Assembly (NCBI RefSeq): GCF_900176075.1 | Contig: NZ_FWWV01000018.1 | Location: 1 to 36,193, forward strand | DNA length: 36,193 nucleotides | DNA from: Pasteurella testudinis DSM 23072 | Lineage (GTDB): Bacteria; Pseudomonadota; Gammaproteobacteria; Enterobacterales; Pasteurellaceae | Direction: 5' to 3' | Part shown: piece after piece, positions 5,645 to 13,352 of the stretch | How positions within the stretch are numbered: the stretch's first letter is position 1 | How the letters are laid out: each line of letters begins with the position of its first letter | Notes under the pieces: generated by a model | The model's input: only the letters and a program-made list of their open reading frames with translations | Database searches by the model: none | What the model was told of the DNA's origin: nothing | Translations under genes and position numbers: made by a program

Positions 5645-6159
5645 AATCTATGAAATCCATAAAATTCAGTATTGTCTTGATCATTATGGGTGTGAATTTA
5701 TTTGCCCATGCGGAACTACAGGTGATTGCCGATGTCGGCGGCGAAAGTGCGGTTCGCTTCTATGAAGCCATTCAGCCTGAACACGATGAAACCGCACCGA
5801 TAATGCCGCATGCCATTCCACCTATGCTCTCTGAAGCAGATATGTTACCGGTTGTTTCACATCAGCTCAGTCCAGGCGTGCTCAAAGAACGAACAATGGA
5901 TTTAGCCGGTTTGCAACCTATTTTTTTAGTCGGCAACGATAATATGTCGGTTGCTTGGCTGCAGTCTAAAAAGCAATATCTCGCCTCTCTTCATGCAATC
6001 GGCTTGGTTGTGAATGTTGATAGTCTTTCAGCCTTGATTGCCCTGCGCGAAATTGCACCGGAGCTGACACTCATCCCGACTCCAGGCGATGATTTGGCTG
6101 AACGCATGAATTTACAACATTACCCAGTATTGATTACTGAACAAGGGCTAACTCAATGA
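5641..6159 (+). CDS. TIGR03765-family (PFL_4695, DUF2859) ICE protein
   Basis: The 172-residue product has a signal peptide (FSIVLIIMGVNLFAHAE). It also has the DUF2859/TIGR03765 hallmarks: ELQVIADVGGESAVRFYEAI near the mature N-terminus, the S.GV...R...L.GL.PIFLVG.D..S..WL pattern (SPGVLKERTMDLAGLQPIFL), and a C-terminal TPGDDLAERMNLQHYPVLIT. Members are periplasmic proteins found just before traD in this T4SS type; a biochemical role is not established. ATG 5641 overlaps the previous stop as ATGA, and the next start overlaps this stop in the same way. Confidence 0.86.
   Translation: MKSMKSIKFSIVLIIMGVNLFAHAELQVIADVGGESAVRFYEAIQPEHDETAPIMPHAIPPMLSEADMLPVVSHQLSPGVLKERTMDLAGLQPIFLVGNDNMSVAWLQSKKQYLASLHAIGLVVNVDSLSALIALREIAPELTLIPTPGDDLAERMNLQHYPVLITEQGLTQ
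5745..5753 (+). repeat. Haemophilus-type DNA uptake core (one of nine exact copies)
   Basis: AAGTGCGGT. Other exact copies: plus strand at 6242-6250, 20266-20274 and 30208-30216; as ACCGCACTT at 13373-13381, 15066-15074, 27216-27224, 29606-29614 and 30000-30008. This is the core of the H. influenzae-type uptake signal sequence and points to a Pasteurellaceae host. The density is lower than in H. influenzae chromosomes (about one per 1.2 kb), as expected for a transferred element. Confidence 0.8.
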
Positions 6160-8420
6160 GTGATAAACATTTACTCGAAGCCCTGTTGCGTCCGCCGGTT
6201 GAGTTCTACCCTGCCGGCGTTCACGCATCGTGTGCGTTGATAAGTGCGGTTGCCCCCTGGTCATTGGCATTACATCCGAGTATCGGTTTGGGCATCGCGG
6301 CTATTTTTGCTGGTTTGAGTCTGATGCGATTTCGTCAGGGAATGCGCATCATTCGTTACCATCGCAATCTTAAGCGACTTCCGTATTATGCGATGACCTC
6401 TCGACAAATCCCGGTCAGCAATAAACACTTGTTTCTCGGACGTGGCTTTGAGTGGTTGCCTAAACACACCCAACGTCTGAACGACTGCTTTTCAAAAAGC
6501 GGTGAGCGGTTTATGCGACAATCCCATTTTTTTCGTTGGGCGAGGGAATACGAAAAAACCCATGATAATCTGCTGACGCGCCTCACGGCAAAAGATTCAA
6601 CATGGAATCCGGTGCGTCCGTTACCGCCGGTTGAAGGGATTGCCGCCATCCACGGAATCGAACTGGATGAAGTCAATGTCACACAAGCCTTAAGTACGCG
6701 CGTTGGACATACTGTGGTTTATGGTACAACCCGGGTCGGCAAAACCCGATTAGCCGAGGTGTTAGTCACCCAAGACATTCACCGAGGTCATCATCCCGAA
6801 GCGCGTGAAGTTGTCGTTTTTTTTGATCCGAAGGGTGACGCTGACATGCTCAAACGCATGTACGCCGAAGCTAAACGAGCCGGACGTGAGGGTGAGTTTT
6901 ATATGTTTCATCTCGGCTATCCGGAAATCTCAGCCCGCTACAACGGCATTGGGCGATTCGGACGAGTATCCGAAGTTGCTGGGCGGATTTCCGGTCAACT
7001 ATCCGGTGCCGGCAACAGCGCGGCATTTAAAGAATTTGCTTGGCGGTTTGTCAATATCGTTGCCCGCGCCTTAGTAGAATTGGGGCGCAGACCGGATTAC
7101 TTGCAAATTTCCCGCTATGTGCAAAACATCGATTCCCTATTTATTGATTACGCCAAAACCTATTTTGATAAGCAAGATAAAACCCTTTGGCCAAGTTTGA
7201 CCGAAATTGCGGCTAAAGTCGATCCGAAAAACTTGGCATTCAGCATGAAAGACCGTCCGCTAATTGCGGTACTGAATCAATACATCGTTGAGAATAAAGT
7301 ATTTGATGCGATTCTTGAGGGGCTTGCCAGTGCGGTGCGTTATGATAAAACCTATTTTGATAAAATTGTGGCATCACTTCTGCCGTTACTGGAAAAATTG
7401 ACCACCGGTAAAATTGCAGAACTGCTGTCACCGGATTATTCCGATATGCAAGATGAACGCCCGATTTTTGATTGGGAAGAGGTGATCCGTAAACGCGGTA
7501 TCGTCTATATCGGGTTAGATGCACTGTCTGATGCAACCGTTGCGGCTGCGGTCGGTAATTCGATGTTTGCTGATCTCGTCTCGATGGCAGGTCATATCTA
7601 TAAATTCGGGGCTGATGAGGGATTGCCGGAAGCCTATCGCGATAAACCGCGACAAATCAAAATCAATCTGCACTGCGACGAATTTAACGAATTGATGGGG
7701 GATGAGTTTATTCCGCTGATCAACAAAGGCGGAGGCGCCGGTGTTCAAGTGACAGCCTACACTCAAACCCTGTCGGATATTGAAGCGCGAATCGGCAGCC
7801 GCGCAAAAGCCGGACAGGTCATCGGTAATTTCAATACCTTGATTATGTTGCGAGTGAAAGAGCCGGCAACCGCCGAGCTACTAACCAAGCAATTGCACGA
7901 TGTCACCATCTTACAAAGCATTGTGATGTCCGGGACAACCGACTCCAGTAATCCCGATGATGATAAACATTTTACCTCCAACACCGGCGATCGTATCACC
8001 CAAAAACAAGTCCCCATGTTGGTACCGGCAAATATTACCAACCTACCCAAAGGACAAGCTTTTGCTCTGCTCGAGGGCAGCAAACTTTGGAAAATCCGCA
8101 TGCCGCTGCCGGCAATTGATAAGGACGACATGATGCCGGAATCGATGCAGGAGCTCGCCGGCTATATGCGCAAAAATTATCACGTGGTCGCCAATTGGTG
8201 GGAGTCCGCCTTTACAGACTATGCCCCCTCAAAAGACATCGCCAATTTGTTTGAATCCATGGTTGCCGATAGTACCCAGACCATCGCTGTCAGAAAACAA
8301 ATTGAAACAGAAAACAGTTCTGACACCGATTTTAGCCTCGAAAATGATACTATAGACAATGATGCCATGGATGATATGGATTCCACCGATGACGATGATA
8401 TAGATGATGCAGAGGATTAA
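6156..8420 (+). CDS. traD: TraD-type conjugative coupling ATPase
   Basis: A 754-residue type IV coupling protein. Hydrophobic segments near residues 24-59 form the membrane anchor. Walker A is GTTRVGKT (190-197); the Walker B-type acidic pair is D508-E509 in INLHCDEFNEL; and VFFDPKGDADML and GAGVQVTAYTQTLSDIEARIGS are typical of the VirD4/TraD RecA-like fold. It would bind the relaxosome and pump the DNA strand into the channel. The last 35 residues are extremely acidic (Asp/Glu-rich tail), in the position where F TraD has its relaxosome-contact tail. Subfamily: the SXT/TOL/PFGI ICE TraD group. It starts within the previous stop codon (ATGA) and ends 3 bp before the next gene. Confidence 0.92.
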   Translation: MSDKHLLEALLRPPVEFYPAGVHASCALISAVAPWSLALHPSIGLGIAAIFAGLSLMRFRQGMRIIRYHRNLKRLPYYAMTSRQIPVSNKHLFLGRGFEWLPKHTQRLNDCFSKSGERFMRQSHFFRWAREYEKTHDNLLTRLTAKDSTWNPVRPLPPVEGIAAIHGIELDEVNVTQALSTRVGHTVVYGTTRVGKTRLAEVLVTQDIHRGHHPEAREVVVFFDPKGDADMLKRMYAEAKRAGREGEFYMFHLGYPEISARYNGIGRFGRVSEVAGRISGQLSGAGNSAAFKEFAWRFVNIVARALVELGRRPDYLQISRYVQNIDSLFIDYAKTYFDKQDKTLWPSLTEIAAKVDPKNLAFSMKDRPLIAVLNQYIVENKVFDAILEGLASAVRYDKTYFDKIVASLLPLLEKLTTGKIAELLSPDYSDMQDERPIFDWEEVIRKRGIVYIGLDALSDATVAAAVGNSMFADLVSMAGHIYKFGADEGLPEAYRDKPRQIKINLHCDEFNELMGDEFIPLINKGGGAGVQVTAYTQTLSDIEARIGSRAKAGQVIGNFNTLIMLRVKEPATAELLTKQLHDVTILQSIVMSGTTDSSNPDDDKHFTSNTGDRITQKQVPMLVPANITNLPKGQAFALLEGSKLWKIRMPLPAIDKDDMMPESMQELAGYMRKNYHVVANWWESAFTDYAPSKDIANLFESMVADSTQTIAVRKQIETENSSDTDFSLENDTIDNDAMDDMDSTDDDDIDDAED

Positions 8421-8423
8421 ACG

Positions 8424-8780
8424 ATGATAGATAAAACGACGGAAATGGAACTCACCAACTTGCCGGATATGCAAATTGATTTCGACGGTCCGTTTTTAGC
8501 ATCCTGCCCGTTACCTAATGGGCAATTGCTGCTAGATATTTGTCATGACTACTTCCGAGATTGGTTTGAACACCAATATTCGGTGCATGCTTTCGCCAAT
8601 ACCGTGGCAAAAGACGGCGTTAGCCTTTGGACGGCAAATCAGGCGAATACACTGTTGCCAGAAGAAGAATTGAGTAAAGGTGCATTTTCTTTTTATCTCA
8701 GTTTCGATCAAATGCATGAAGCCTTTGACAGTATTGTGATGGTTCAATGTCATGTCACTCAACGAAACAGGTTGCAATAA
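8424..8780 (+). CDS. Unknown small acidic protein between traD and TIGR03747
   Basis: I do not recognise this 118-residue protein. It has no signal peptide or membrane segment, is acidic, and is rich in aromatic residues (ICHDYFRDWFEHQYSVHAFA). It is surely expressed with the operon: it starts 3 bp after traD (GAGG nearby), and its stop codon overlaps the next start (TAATG). A cytoplasmic T4SS accessory role near the coupling protein is an inference from position alone. Confidence 0.7.
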   Translation: MIDKTTEMELTNLPDMQIDFDGPFLASCPLPNGQLLLDICHDYFRDWFEHQYSVHAFANTVAKDGVSLWTANQANTLLPEEELSKGAFSFYLSFDQMHEAFDSIVMVQCHVTQRNRLQ

Positions 8781-9484
8781 TGGCAACAGAACAACCTGCA
8801 CCGCCAGTACGAACAGCAAAATCCAAGAAACGCTTACTTAATCGTTTATCGGCGTTATTATCGGCATTATTTATTGCCTGGATTTTAAGTATTGTTTTCG
8901 AGTGGTTAGGGATTGCTTTTATTTGGTCAGAACAGGGACATTTACACAGTCAAAACATGATGCTGCAAGAAATGCAGTGGTTCTCCGAGGATTTTACCCG
9001 TGGCCTATTTTATTATTCTCCGGTAGAGTTAGCTACGTCCGTGATTGCAACGACACATCACTGGCTATTTGTCAAAACCGGTATTCAAGGGTGGTTAGCA
9101 CATCCCGAAAATCATGGACAATGGGAACAGTGGTTTTATCACTATACCAGAGCTTACGTTGAATCCGTCATTTACATCACGATCACCTTTATTATCCGTT
9201 TATTGATTATTACGCTTACCAGCCCTCTCTTTTTGTTGGTTGCCTTAGCCGGCTTTACCGAGGGCTTAATGTTGCGGGATTTACGCAAATTCGGTGCCGG
9301 TCGGGAATCCGGTTTTTTGTATCACAACGCCAGGCGCTATATTTTTCCGGTCATGATTACAGCTTGGATACTCTATCTCTCCATCCCGATTTCGGTTCAC
9401 CCTAATGCTATCCTCGTGCCGGCTGCCGCTTTATTTGGCCTATCCATTTGTGTTACAGCTGCCAGCTTTAAAAAATACCTTTAA
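8780..9484 (+). CDS. TIGR03747-family (PFL_4697, DUF4400) ICE membrane protein
   Basis: A 234-residue inner-membrane protein with four or five hydrophobic segments: one near the N-terminus (SALFIAWILSIVFEWLGIAF), one around residues 130-155, one starting TSPLFLLVALAGFTEGLML, and two at the C-terminus. FTEGLMLRDLRKFGAGRESGFLYH is the conserved cytoplasmic loop of DUF4400/TIGR03747. Its place next to traD is standard for this T4SS class. ATG 8780 overlaps the preceding TAA by one base; the in-frame upstream ATG at 8747 lies inside the previous gene. It is the last gene before the oppositely oriented AbiE pair; in related ICEs the RAQPRD gene would be expected next. Confidence 0.86.
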   Translation: MATEQPAPPVRTAKSKKRLLNRLSALLSALFIAWILSIVFEWLGIAFIWSEQGHLHSQNMMLQEMQWFSEDFTRGLFYYSPVELATSVIATTHHWLFVKTGIQGWLAHPENHGQWEQWFYHYTRAYVESVIYITITFIIRLLIITLTSPLFLLVALAGFTEGLMLRDLRKFGAGRESGFLYHNARRYIFPVMITAWILYLSIPISVHPNAILVPAAALFGLSICVTAASFKKYL

Positions 9485-9525
9485 CAATCTGATAGTAACT
9501 GAGTTCACCGCATATTATGCCGACA

Positions 9526-10530
9526 TTATTTTGCCAATGCGTTTATTTTCATTGCAATCTGATCAATTTTTTGCATCATGTAATCAAAATTAATTTCATC
9601 ACTATCATAAATCATACCTGCGCGACACATATTGGTATAATCATCAGCAAGTGCAGATAAACCATTTTCATCTGGCTTAAGCCGGAATCCACCTCTCAAG
9701 CAATCATCATAATGTGCATAGCTCGCATTGAAAAATAGGGATTTATGTGTCACCACATCTTCTAATAAAATACGATTATTCATCGCTTGTTTACCTATTT
9801 CCTGGTTATATAATTTCACCAAATCATACCAATGCCTAGATAAACGTTCAGCATTTTCTCTTAATCCACGATGACACTCGACATGAATAAGCGTTGCTTT
9901 TTCCCAAAATGTACGTTGAGGAGATAGCACGACGATATCCGATGAAGGTAAATCAAATTCAGGATTTTGTTGTCCTATATAAGTCTCAATACGATGAATG
10001 TCATTGGGATCAATCACATTTCTGCCGCCGAGTTCGATAAGCACTTCCTCTTTCATATAGGTATTCGATGATTTCAATACTGAAGGATAGCTGAGCCAAA
10101 TTTTTTCACCGGAATCATCCGTTCTGATATCACAAATCTGAGGCAATTCTTTTAACTTTTTGGCCAACTCAGGAACAATCACATCATCACGATATTCTTT
10201 TACTTTTTCCTTTAATTTATTACTAAATACTCTGATTTGGCTCTTACTCATATCAGGATTAAACGTATTTGACTCATCAAAATCCCTATAATCTAATGTA
10301 ATGTCGATATCTTCTGAAAAACGATCAATTACACCAAACACCTTAGATAACGATGTTCCGCCCTTAAATGCCATCTTATGCCGATTTGGAATACTAAAAA
10401 TAGTTTTAAGTACCCAACATAACCAAATATCTTTCTCAAGGATAGTATCTCGCATTGCGAGTTTATCACTATAAAATTGTAAGATTTCAGCTTGTTCAAA
10501 TACGTCCAATGTAAAGTAAGATTCTTTCAC
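9526..10530 (-). CDS. abiEii: AbiEii/AbiGii-family nucleotidyltransferase toxin
   Basis: A 334-residue protein of the AbiEii/AbiGii (DUF1814) toxin family. MAFKGGTSLSKVFG (K56-GGTS) followed by FSEDIDITLD (D74, D76) is the nucleotidyltransferase core G-[ST]-x(n)-DxD. The family acts as the toxin of type IV toxin-antitoxin systems; AbiE-type enzymes give abortive phage infection and stabilise ICEs or plasmids, and the related MenT toxins modify tRNA 3' ends. It follows the antitoxin gene with a 2-bp gap. It lies convergent to the TIGR03747 gene, 41 bp apart, interrupting the transfer operon. Confidence 0.88.
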   Translation of the reverse strand: MKESYFTLDVFEQAEILQFYSDKLAMRDTILEKDIWLCWVLKTIFSIPNRHKMAFKGGTSLSKVFGVIDRFSEDIDITLDYRDFDESNTFNPDMSKSQIRVFSNKLKEKVKEYRDDVIVPELAKKLKELPQICDIRTDDSGEKIWLSYPSVLKSSNTYMKEEVLIELGGRNVIDPNDIHRIETYIGQQNPEFDLPSSDIVVLSPQRTFWEKATLIHVECHRGLRENAERLSRHWYDLVKLYNQEIGKQAMNNRILLEDVVTHKSLFFNASYAHYDDCLRGGFRLKPDENGLSALADDYTNMCRAGMIYDSDEINFDYMMQKIDQIAMKINALAK

Positions 10531-10532
10531 GA

Positions 10533-11135
10533 CTATTCCACCCCAATTGTTTCTGTTTGGTGAATAACTTCATGCATCCAACCAGTTAAATTCGCATTTT
10601 TTAACGTTGTAAACTCTTCATCTTTTAAATAGGCGCGTATTTTTGCGATTACCGCTGGAGTCACTAAATCTTTACCCAAATACCACAATGCCGAGATGGC
10701 TAACCCAACTTTGGTTCCAGCATGCTGGAGTTTTCTCTGATTAGATGTATGCAGCATTTGCACTTCTTTGTTTCCGACACGAATTTTACGGGTTGCTCCG
10801 TTTGTATGAAAAACCGTTTGTACCGGCATCTGCGTACTTAATTTAAATTGTCTTGCTGCTTCAGCGCCATGAACCTGTACCGTTTCACCATTTTGTTGGG
10901 ATATTGCCTCCACCACTGTCTGAACATCCAGTGGCACGTTGCCAATAAAACGGTTCTTTTTAGGCCGGAAAAAGAATCCTCTTGCCGCCCTCTCAATCTC
11001 TCCACGTCGTACCATGCGCGATAGCGCCTGATCAACAACCGCTCGATTACCTAATTCAACAAATTCTCTTGATGAAAATAAAACACCAGGCTCTAACGTT
11101 GTAATTCTTTCTCTAATTTCTTTTGCAACTGGCAT
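10533..11135 (-). CDS. abiEi: AbiEi-like antitoxin (DUF6088-type, winged-helix)
   Basis: A 200-residue protein beginning MPVAKEIRERITTLEPGVLF, with an N-terminal winged-helix-like region (FVELGNRAVVDQALSRMVRR, GEIERAARGFFFRPK). It then has the conserved AbiEi/DUF6088 body (VEAISQQNGETVQVHGAEAA, LGKDLVTPAVIAKIRAYL). It is the cognate antitoxin and probable autorepressor of the downstream AbiEii toxin. The start at 11135 is preferred over an in-frame ATG at 11204: the predicted -35/-10 (11177-11204) lies between them, and family proteins start here. No clear SD is visible, so translation may be weak. Confidence 0.8.
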   Translation of the reverse strand: MPVAKEIRERITTLEPGVLFSSREFVELGNRAVVDQALSRMVRRGEIERAARGFFFRPKKNRFIGNVPLDVQTVVEAISQQNGETVQVHGAEAARQFKLSTQMPVQTVFHTNGATRKIRVGNKEVQMLHTSNQRKLQHAGTKVGLAISALWYLGKDLVTPAVIAKIRAYLKDEEFTTLKNANLTGWMHEVIHQTETIGVE

Positions 11136-11176
11136 AAAAACAATAATCCGATATAAAAAGTAATATATTTTCTGAC

Positions 11177-11204
11177 ATTTTAGCAATTTAAAAAAATGTG
11201 TCAA
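11177..11204 (-). promoter_or_regulatory. Sigma70-type promoter of the AbiE operon
   Basis: On the minus strand TTGACA (11204-11199) and TAAAAT (11182-11177) are separated by 16 bases, a near-consensus promoter reading into the antitoxin gene with a start about 35-40 bases before its ATG. Confidence 0.7.
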
Positions 11205-11208
11205 CTCC

Positions 11209-11231
11209 GTTTCTATAACAGAAACTGTTTC
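11209..11231. promoter_or_regulatory. Inverted-repeat candidate operator for the AbiE operon
   Basis: GTTTC (11209-11213), GAAAC (11221-11225) and GTTTC (11227-11231) form overlapping inverted repeats just upstream of the -35 box. AbiEi antitoxins are known to repress their own operon by binding inverted repeats upstream, so this is a candidate operator. It is short and AT-rich. Confidence 0.4.
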
Positions 11232-11248
11232 AATTTCAAAAAGAGTTT

Positions 11249-11309
11249 TCCATTAATTTTTAATGCTGAATTTGGCAATCTTGACCACAGCAAGATTAAA
11301 AATTAAGGA
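11249..11309 (+). promoter_or_regulatory. SD-masking stem in front of the RAQPRD gene
   Basis: TCC(A)TTAATTTTT (11249-11261) pairs with AAAAATTAAGGA (11298-11309), reaching into the SD AAGGAG. It encloses a perfect AATCTTG/CAAGATT hairpin (11277-11283 with 11291-11297). This places the second half of the transfer operon behind its own translational lock, directly downstream of the AbiE insertion. Confidence 0.5.
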
Positions 11310-11315
11310 GATTTT

Positions 11316-11642
11316 ATGATGATATCCCGATTTCGTTTCATGCCACTGATTGCCGCCTTTGCACTGACTTTTTCAATGCCAACGACAGCAAGTGAGCAAG
11401 AACAACTTGCCCAAGCGATTAAACAGCTGGATGCTGCCCAAGCCTCTCTAGTGCGTGCACTACAACAATCCAAAACCTCCGCAAAAAGCCGCGAATACTT
11501 TGATTACAGCGCTGCACAACGCGATATCAGTACCGTAAAAAACGGTATTCAGCAATATATTTCGCCATCCCGTGCAATTCCGCGTAACCCACAAGCACTG
11601 CGAACACTACGCGAAGATTATACCAAGCTCAGGGGGCAATAA
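11316..11642 (+). CDS. RAQPRD-family ICE protein (TIGR01690)
   Basis: A 108-residue exported protein with a signal peptide (LIAAFALTFSMPTTAS) followed by a predicted helical domain (EQEQLAQAIKQLDAAQASLV). The motif that names the family appears here as SRAIPRNPQALRTLREDY (RAIPRNP for RAQPRDP). These small periplasmic proteins mark the T4SS clusters of PFGI-1-type ICEs. It is the first gene after the AbiE pair and begins a block of tightly coupled genes; its stop overlaps the next ATG (TAATG). The SD is AAGGAG, partly masked by the upstream stem. Confidence 0.86.
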   Translation: MMISRFRFMPLIAAFALTFSMPTTASEQEQLAQAIKQLDAAQASLVRALQQSKTSAKSREYFDYSAAQRDISTVKNGIQQYISPSRAIPRNPQALRTLREDYTKLRGQ

Positions 11643-11890
11643 TGGCGGGTGAAAATGCGACTAACTCACCGATTCAGGCATTCAGTCTCGTCAGTGGTAT
11701 CGACCCGACTAATTTGCGGCTCATCTTATCCGCTTTTTTAATTGCCGGTCTTTTGCTTGCCTATGCTTGGGCAATTAATTCCGGTTTTAAGGGGTTTGCC
11801 CTTGGTAATAAAACGCCGCTCGAATTTTTATTTTTCATCCTCAAAGGCGCCGCCGTTGTGCTGTGCGTTTTAATTTTTTTCATCTACTAA
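11642..11890 (+). CDS. TIGR03758-family (PFL_4701, DUF3262) membrane protein
   Basis: An 82-residue protein with two transmembrane helices (LRLILSAFLIAGLLLAYAWA and FLFFILKGAAVVLCVLIFF) and the family N-terminus with QAFSLVSGIDPTNLR. Small hydrophobic proteins of this family lie just before the pilin-like TIGR03745 gene and are thought to be part of the inner-membrane T4SS complex. It overlaps the RAQPRD stop codon by one base. Confidence 0.85.
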   Translation: MAGENATNSPIQAFSLVSGIDPTNLRLILSAFLIAGLLLAYAWAINSGFKGFALGNKTPLEFLFFILKGAAVVLCVLIFFIY

Positions 11891-11907
11891 TCCATAAGGT
11901 TCCTACC

Positions 11908-12294
11908 ATGAAAACATGTCAATCTCTTACTCAAAGCCTATCCCAACGTTATCTCGCTTTTATGCTGTTAATGTGGAGCAGTATCCAGTCTGCATTTGCC
12001 GCCCCCGATGCCAGTAAGATTCCCGATTTTAAAATTCCGGGAGTTGATAGCGAAACTAAAGACGTGACCGAAATTCTTTGGTTAATTGGTAAAGCCATCG
12101 TCACATTAGCCGCCGTGTTATTAGCTGCCGGTGCGATCTTCGTCGTGGTAAAAGCGCTGATCAGTATCTATAACGAAGCCACTTCTGAAAATGGAAGAAA
12201 AGGATGGGGACACTTCATTGTTGCACTTATCGTCGGCTTTGTCGTGATTTTCTTCTGCTTGTACTTAGTCAGACTGGCTGTCGGTATGTTCTAA
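11908..12294 (+). CDS. TIGR03745-family (PFL_4702, DUF2976) membrane protein, pilin-like
   Basis: A 128-residue protein with a long signal sequence ending near SAFAAPDASK. It then has a short polar stretch (PDFKIPGVDSETKDVTEI) and two transmembrane helices (IVTLAAVLLAAGAIFVVVKA; FIVALIVGFVVIFFCLYLVR). The arrangement of signal peptide plus two hydrophobic helices is that of VirB2/TraA-type pilins, and members of this family are candidates for the conjugative pilus subunit. The start at 11908 follows a weak AAGG. Confidence 0.85.
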   Translation: MKTCQSLTQSLSQRYLAFMLLMWSSIQSAFAAPDASKIPDFKIPGVDSETKDVTEILWLIGKAIVTLAAVLLAAGAIFVVVKALISIYNEATSENGRKGWGHFIVALIVGFVVIFFCLYLVRLAVGMF

Positions 12295-12321
12295 CCCCAA
12301 ATACCACAACGGGAGCGCATA

Positions 12322-12699
12322 ATGTCCGACTCAGAAAAAAATATCAGTTTTATTCCAACCCGCTTAAATCGGGAAGCAACCGTTTTCGGTGGAATGACCG
12401 TCTCCGAATTCGGTCTCTCGGCGGTTATCGGGTTTCTGTTCGGGCTGATGTGCGGACTGCTGTTGTGGATAGTCACCGGCTATTGGCTGCTCATTCCCGC
12501 ACTGGCGATGATTCTCTGTATTCTGTTCGTTTTAATTGGTAAGGGTATTGTCGCCGCCATGAAGCGAGGCAAACCGGAAGCCTACTTAAACCGTTTGATT
12601 CAAGTCAAAATCGACAGTTTATTAGCCACCAATAAATTTATCCGCCGAGAAGGTTATTGGGCTATTCGTCGCCAAAACCAAAAAGGAAAATCCCTATGA
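12322..12699 (+). CDS. TIGR03750-family (DUF3487) T4SS membrane protein, VirB3-like position
   Basis: A 125-residue protein with the family opening FIPTRLNREATVFGGMTVSE and two adjacent transmembrane helices (LSAVIGFLFGLMCGLLLWIV; WLLIPALAMILCILFVLIGK), then a basic cytoplasmic tail. Its size, topology and place after the pilin-like gene match VirB3/TraL-type proteins that work with the VirB4 ATPase. The SD GGGAG precedes ATG 12322. Its stop overlaps the next ATG (ATGA). Confidence 0.86.
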   Translation: MSDSEKNISFIPTRLNREATVFGGMTVSEFGLSAVIGFLFGLMCGLLLWIVTGYWLLIPALAMILCILFVLIGKGIVAAMKRGKPEAYLNRLIQVKIDSLLATNKFIRREGYWAIRRQNQKGKSL

Positions 12700-13352
12700 G
12701 TCTCCCTATGAGTCGCTTAAAAGGTGAAGTTAATGAAAAAAATAAGCATATCGTGACCGCGCGTGTGGCGATTGGGACGTTGTGCCTCATCTGCCTCTGC
12801 TTGATCTACGTTATTTTTACCTCTCCTAACCGGTTGACAGTGTATATTCCGCCGGAAATGCGTGCTGGCAGTCAACGCCCTTGGTGGGAAATTCCTCAAT
12901 CCACGGTATACGCCTTTGCCTATCAAACTTTTCAGCAGTTAAATCGCTGGATGGTCAACGGCGAAACTGATTATGACAAAAATATCACTGCACTGAAACC
13001 GTTTCTGACTCCAGGCTGCCAACGCTATTTAGAACAGGATTATCTTGATCGCCGCCGACACGGCGAACTGCGTGACCGCGTGCGCGGTGTGTATGAAATC
13101 ATTGGTCGTGGCTACAGTGTCGATAAAGTGATTGTCCACAGTCAGGACAGCTGGACGGTGAATCTCGATCTCAGTGTCGATGAGTATTTTCAAGATGAGC
13201 CGGTAAAACGGGTACTTACCCGCTTCCCGATCAACATTGTGCGTATGGACATTGATATGCAGAAAAATCCGTGGGGGTTGGGTTTTAACTGTTATACCTC
13301 AATTCCACTACGTTTAGAGGGTGTTGATAGCCAATCCGGAGGAACCCAATAA
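12696..13352 (+). CDS. TIGR03746-family (PFL_4703, DUF2895) protein, VirB8/TraE-like topology
   Basis: A 218-residue protein with one N-terminal transmembrane helix (TLCLICLCLIYVIFT) and a periplasmic domain containing NRLTVYIPPEMRAGSQRPWW and FAYQTFQQLNRW, family features of DUF2895/TIGR03746. It likely belongs to the inner-membrane core of the secretion channel. Start: ATG 12696 overlaps the previous stop and has AAAAGGAAAA upstream; ATG 12708 (MSRLKGEVNEKN) is a possible alternative. It ends in TAATG with the next gene. Confidence 0.85.
   Translation: MSLPMSRLKGEVNEKNKHIVTARVAIGTLCLICLCLIYVIFTSPNRLTVYIPPEMRAGSQRPWWEIPQSTVYAFAYQTFQQLNRWMVNGETDYDKNITALKPFLTPGCQRYLEQDYLDRRRHGELRDRVRGVYEIIGRGYSVDKVIVHSQDSWTVNLDLSVDEYFQDEPVKRVLTRFPINIVRMDIDMQKNPWGLGFNCYTSIPLRLEGVDSQSGGTQ

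Noticed and set aside
11136-11204. N-terminal extension of the AbiEi antitoxin
   Set aside because: The predicted -35/-10 promoter lies inside this segment, and the added residues are not typical of the family.
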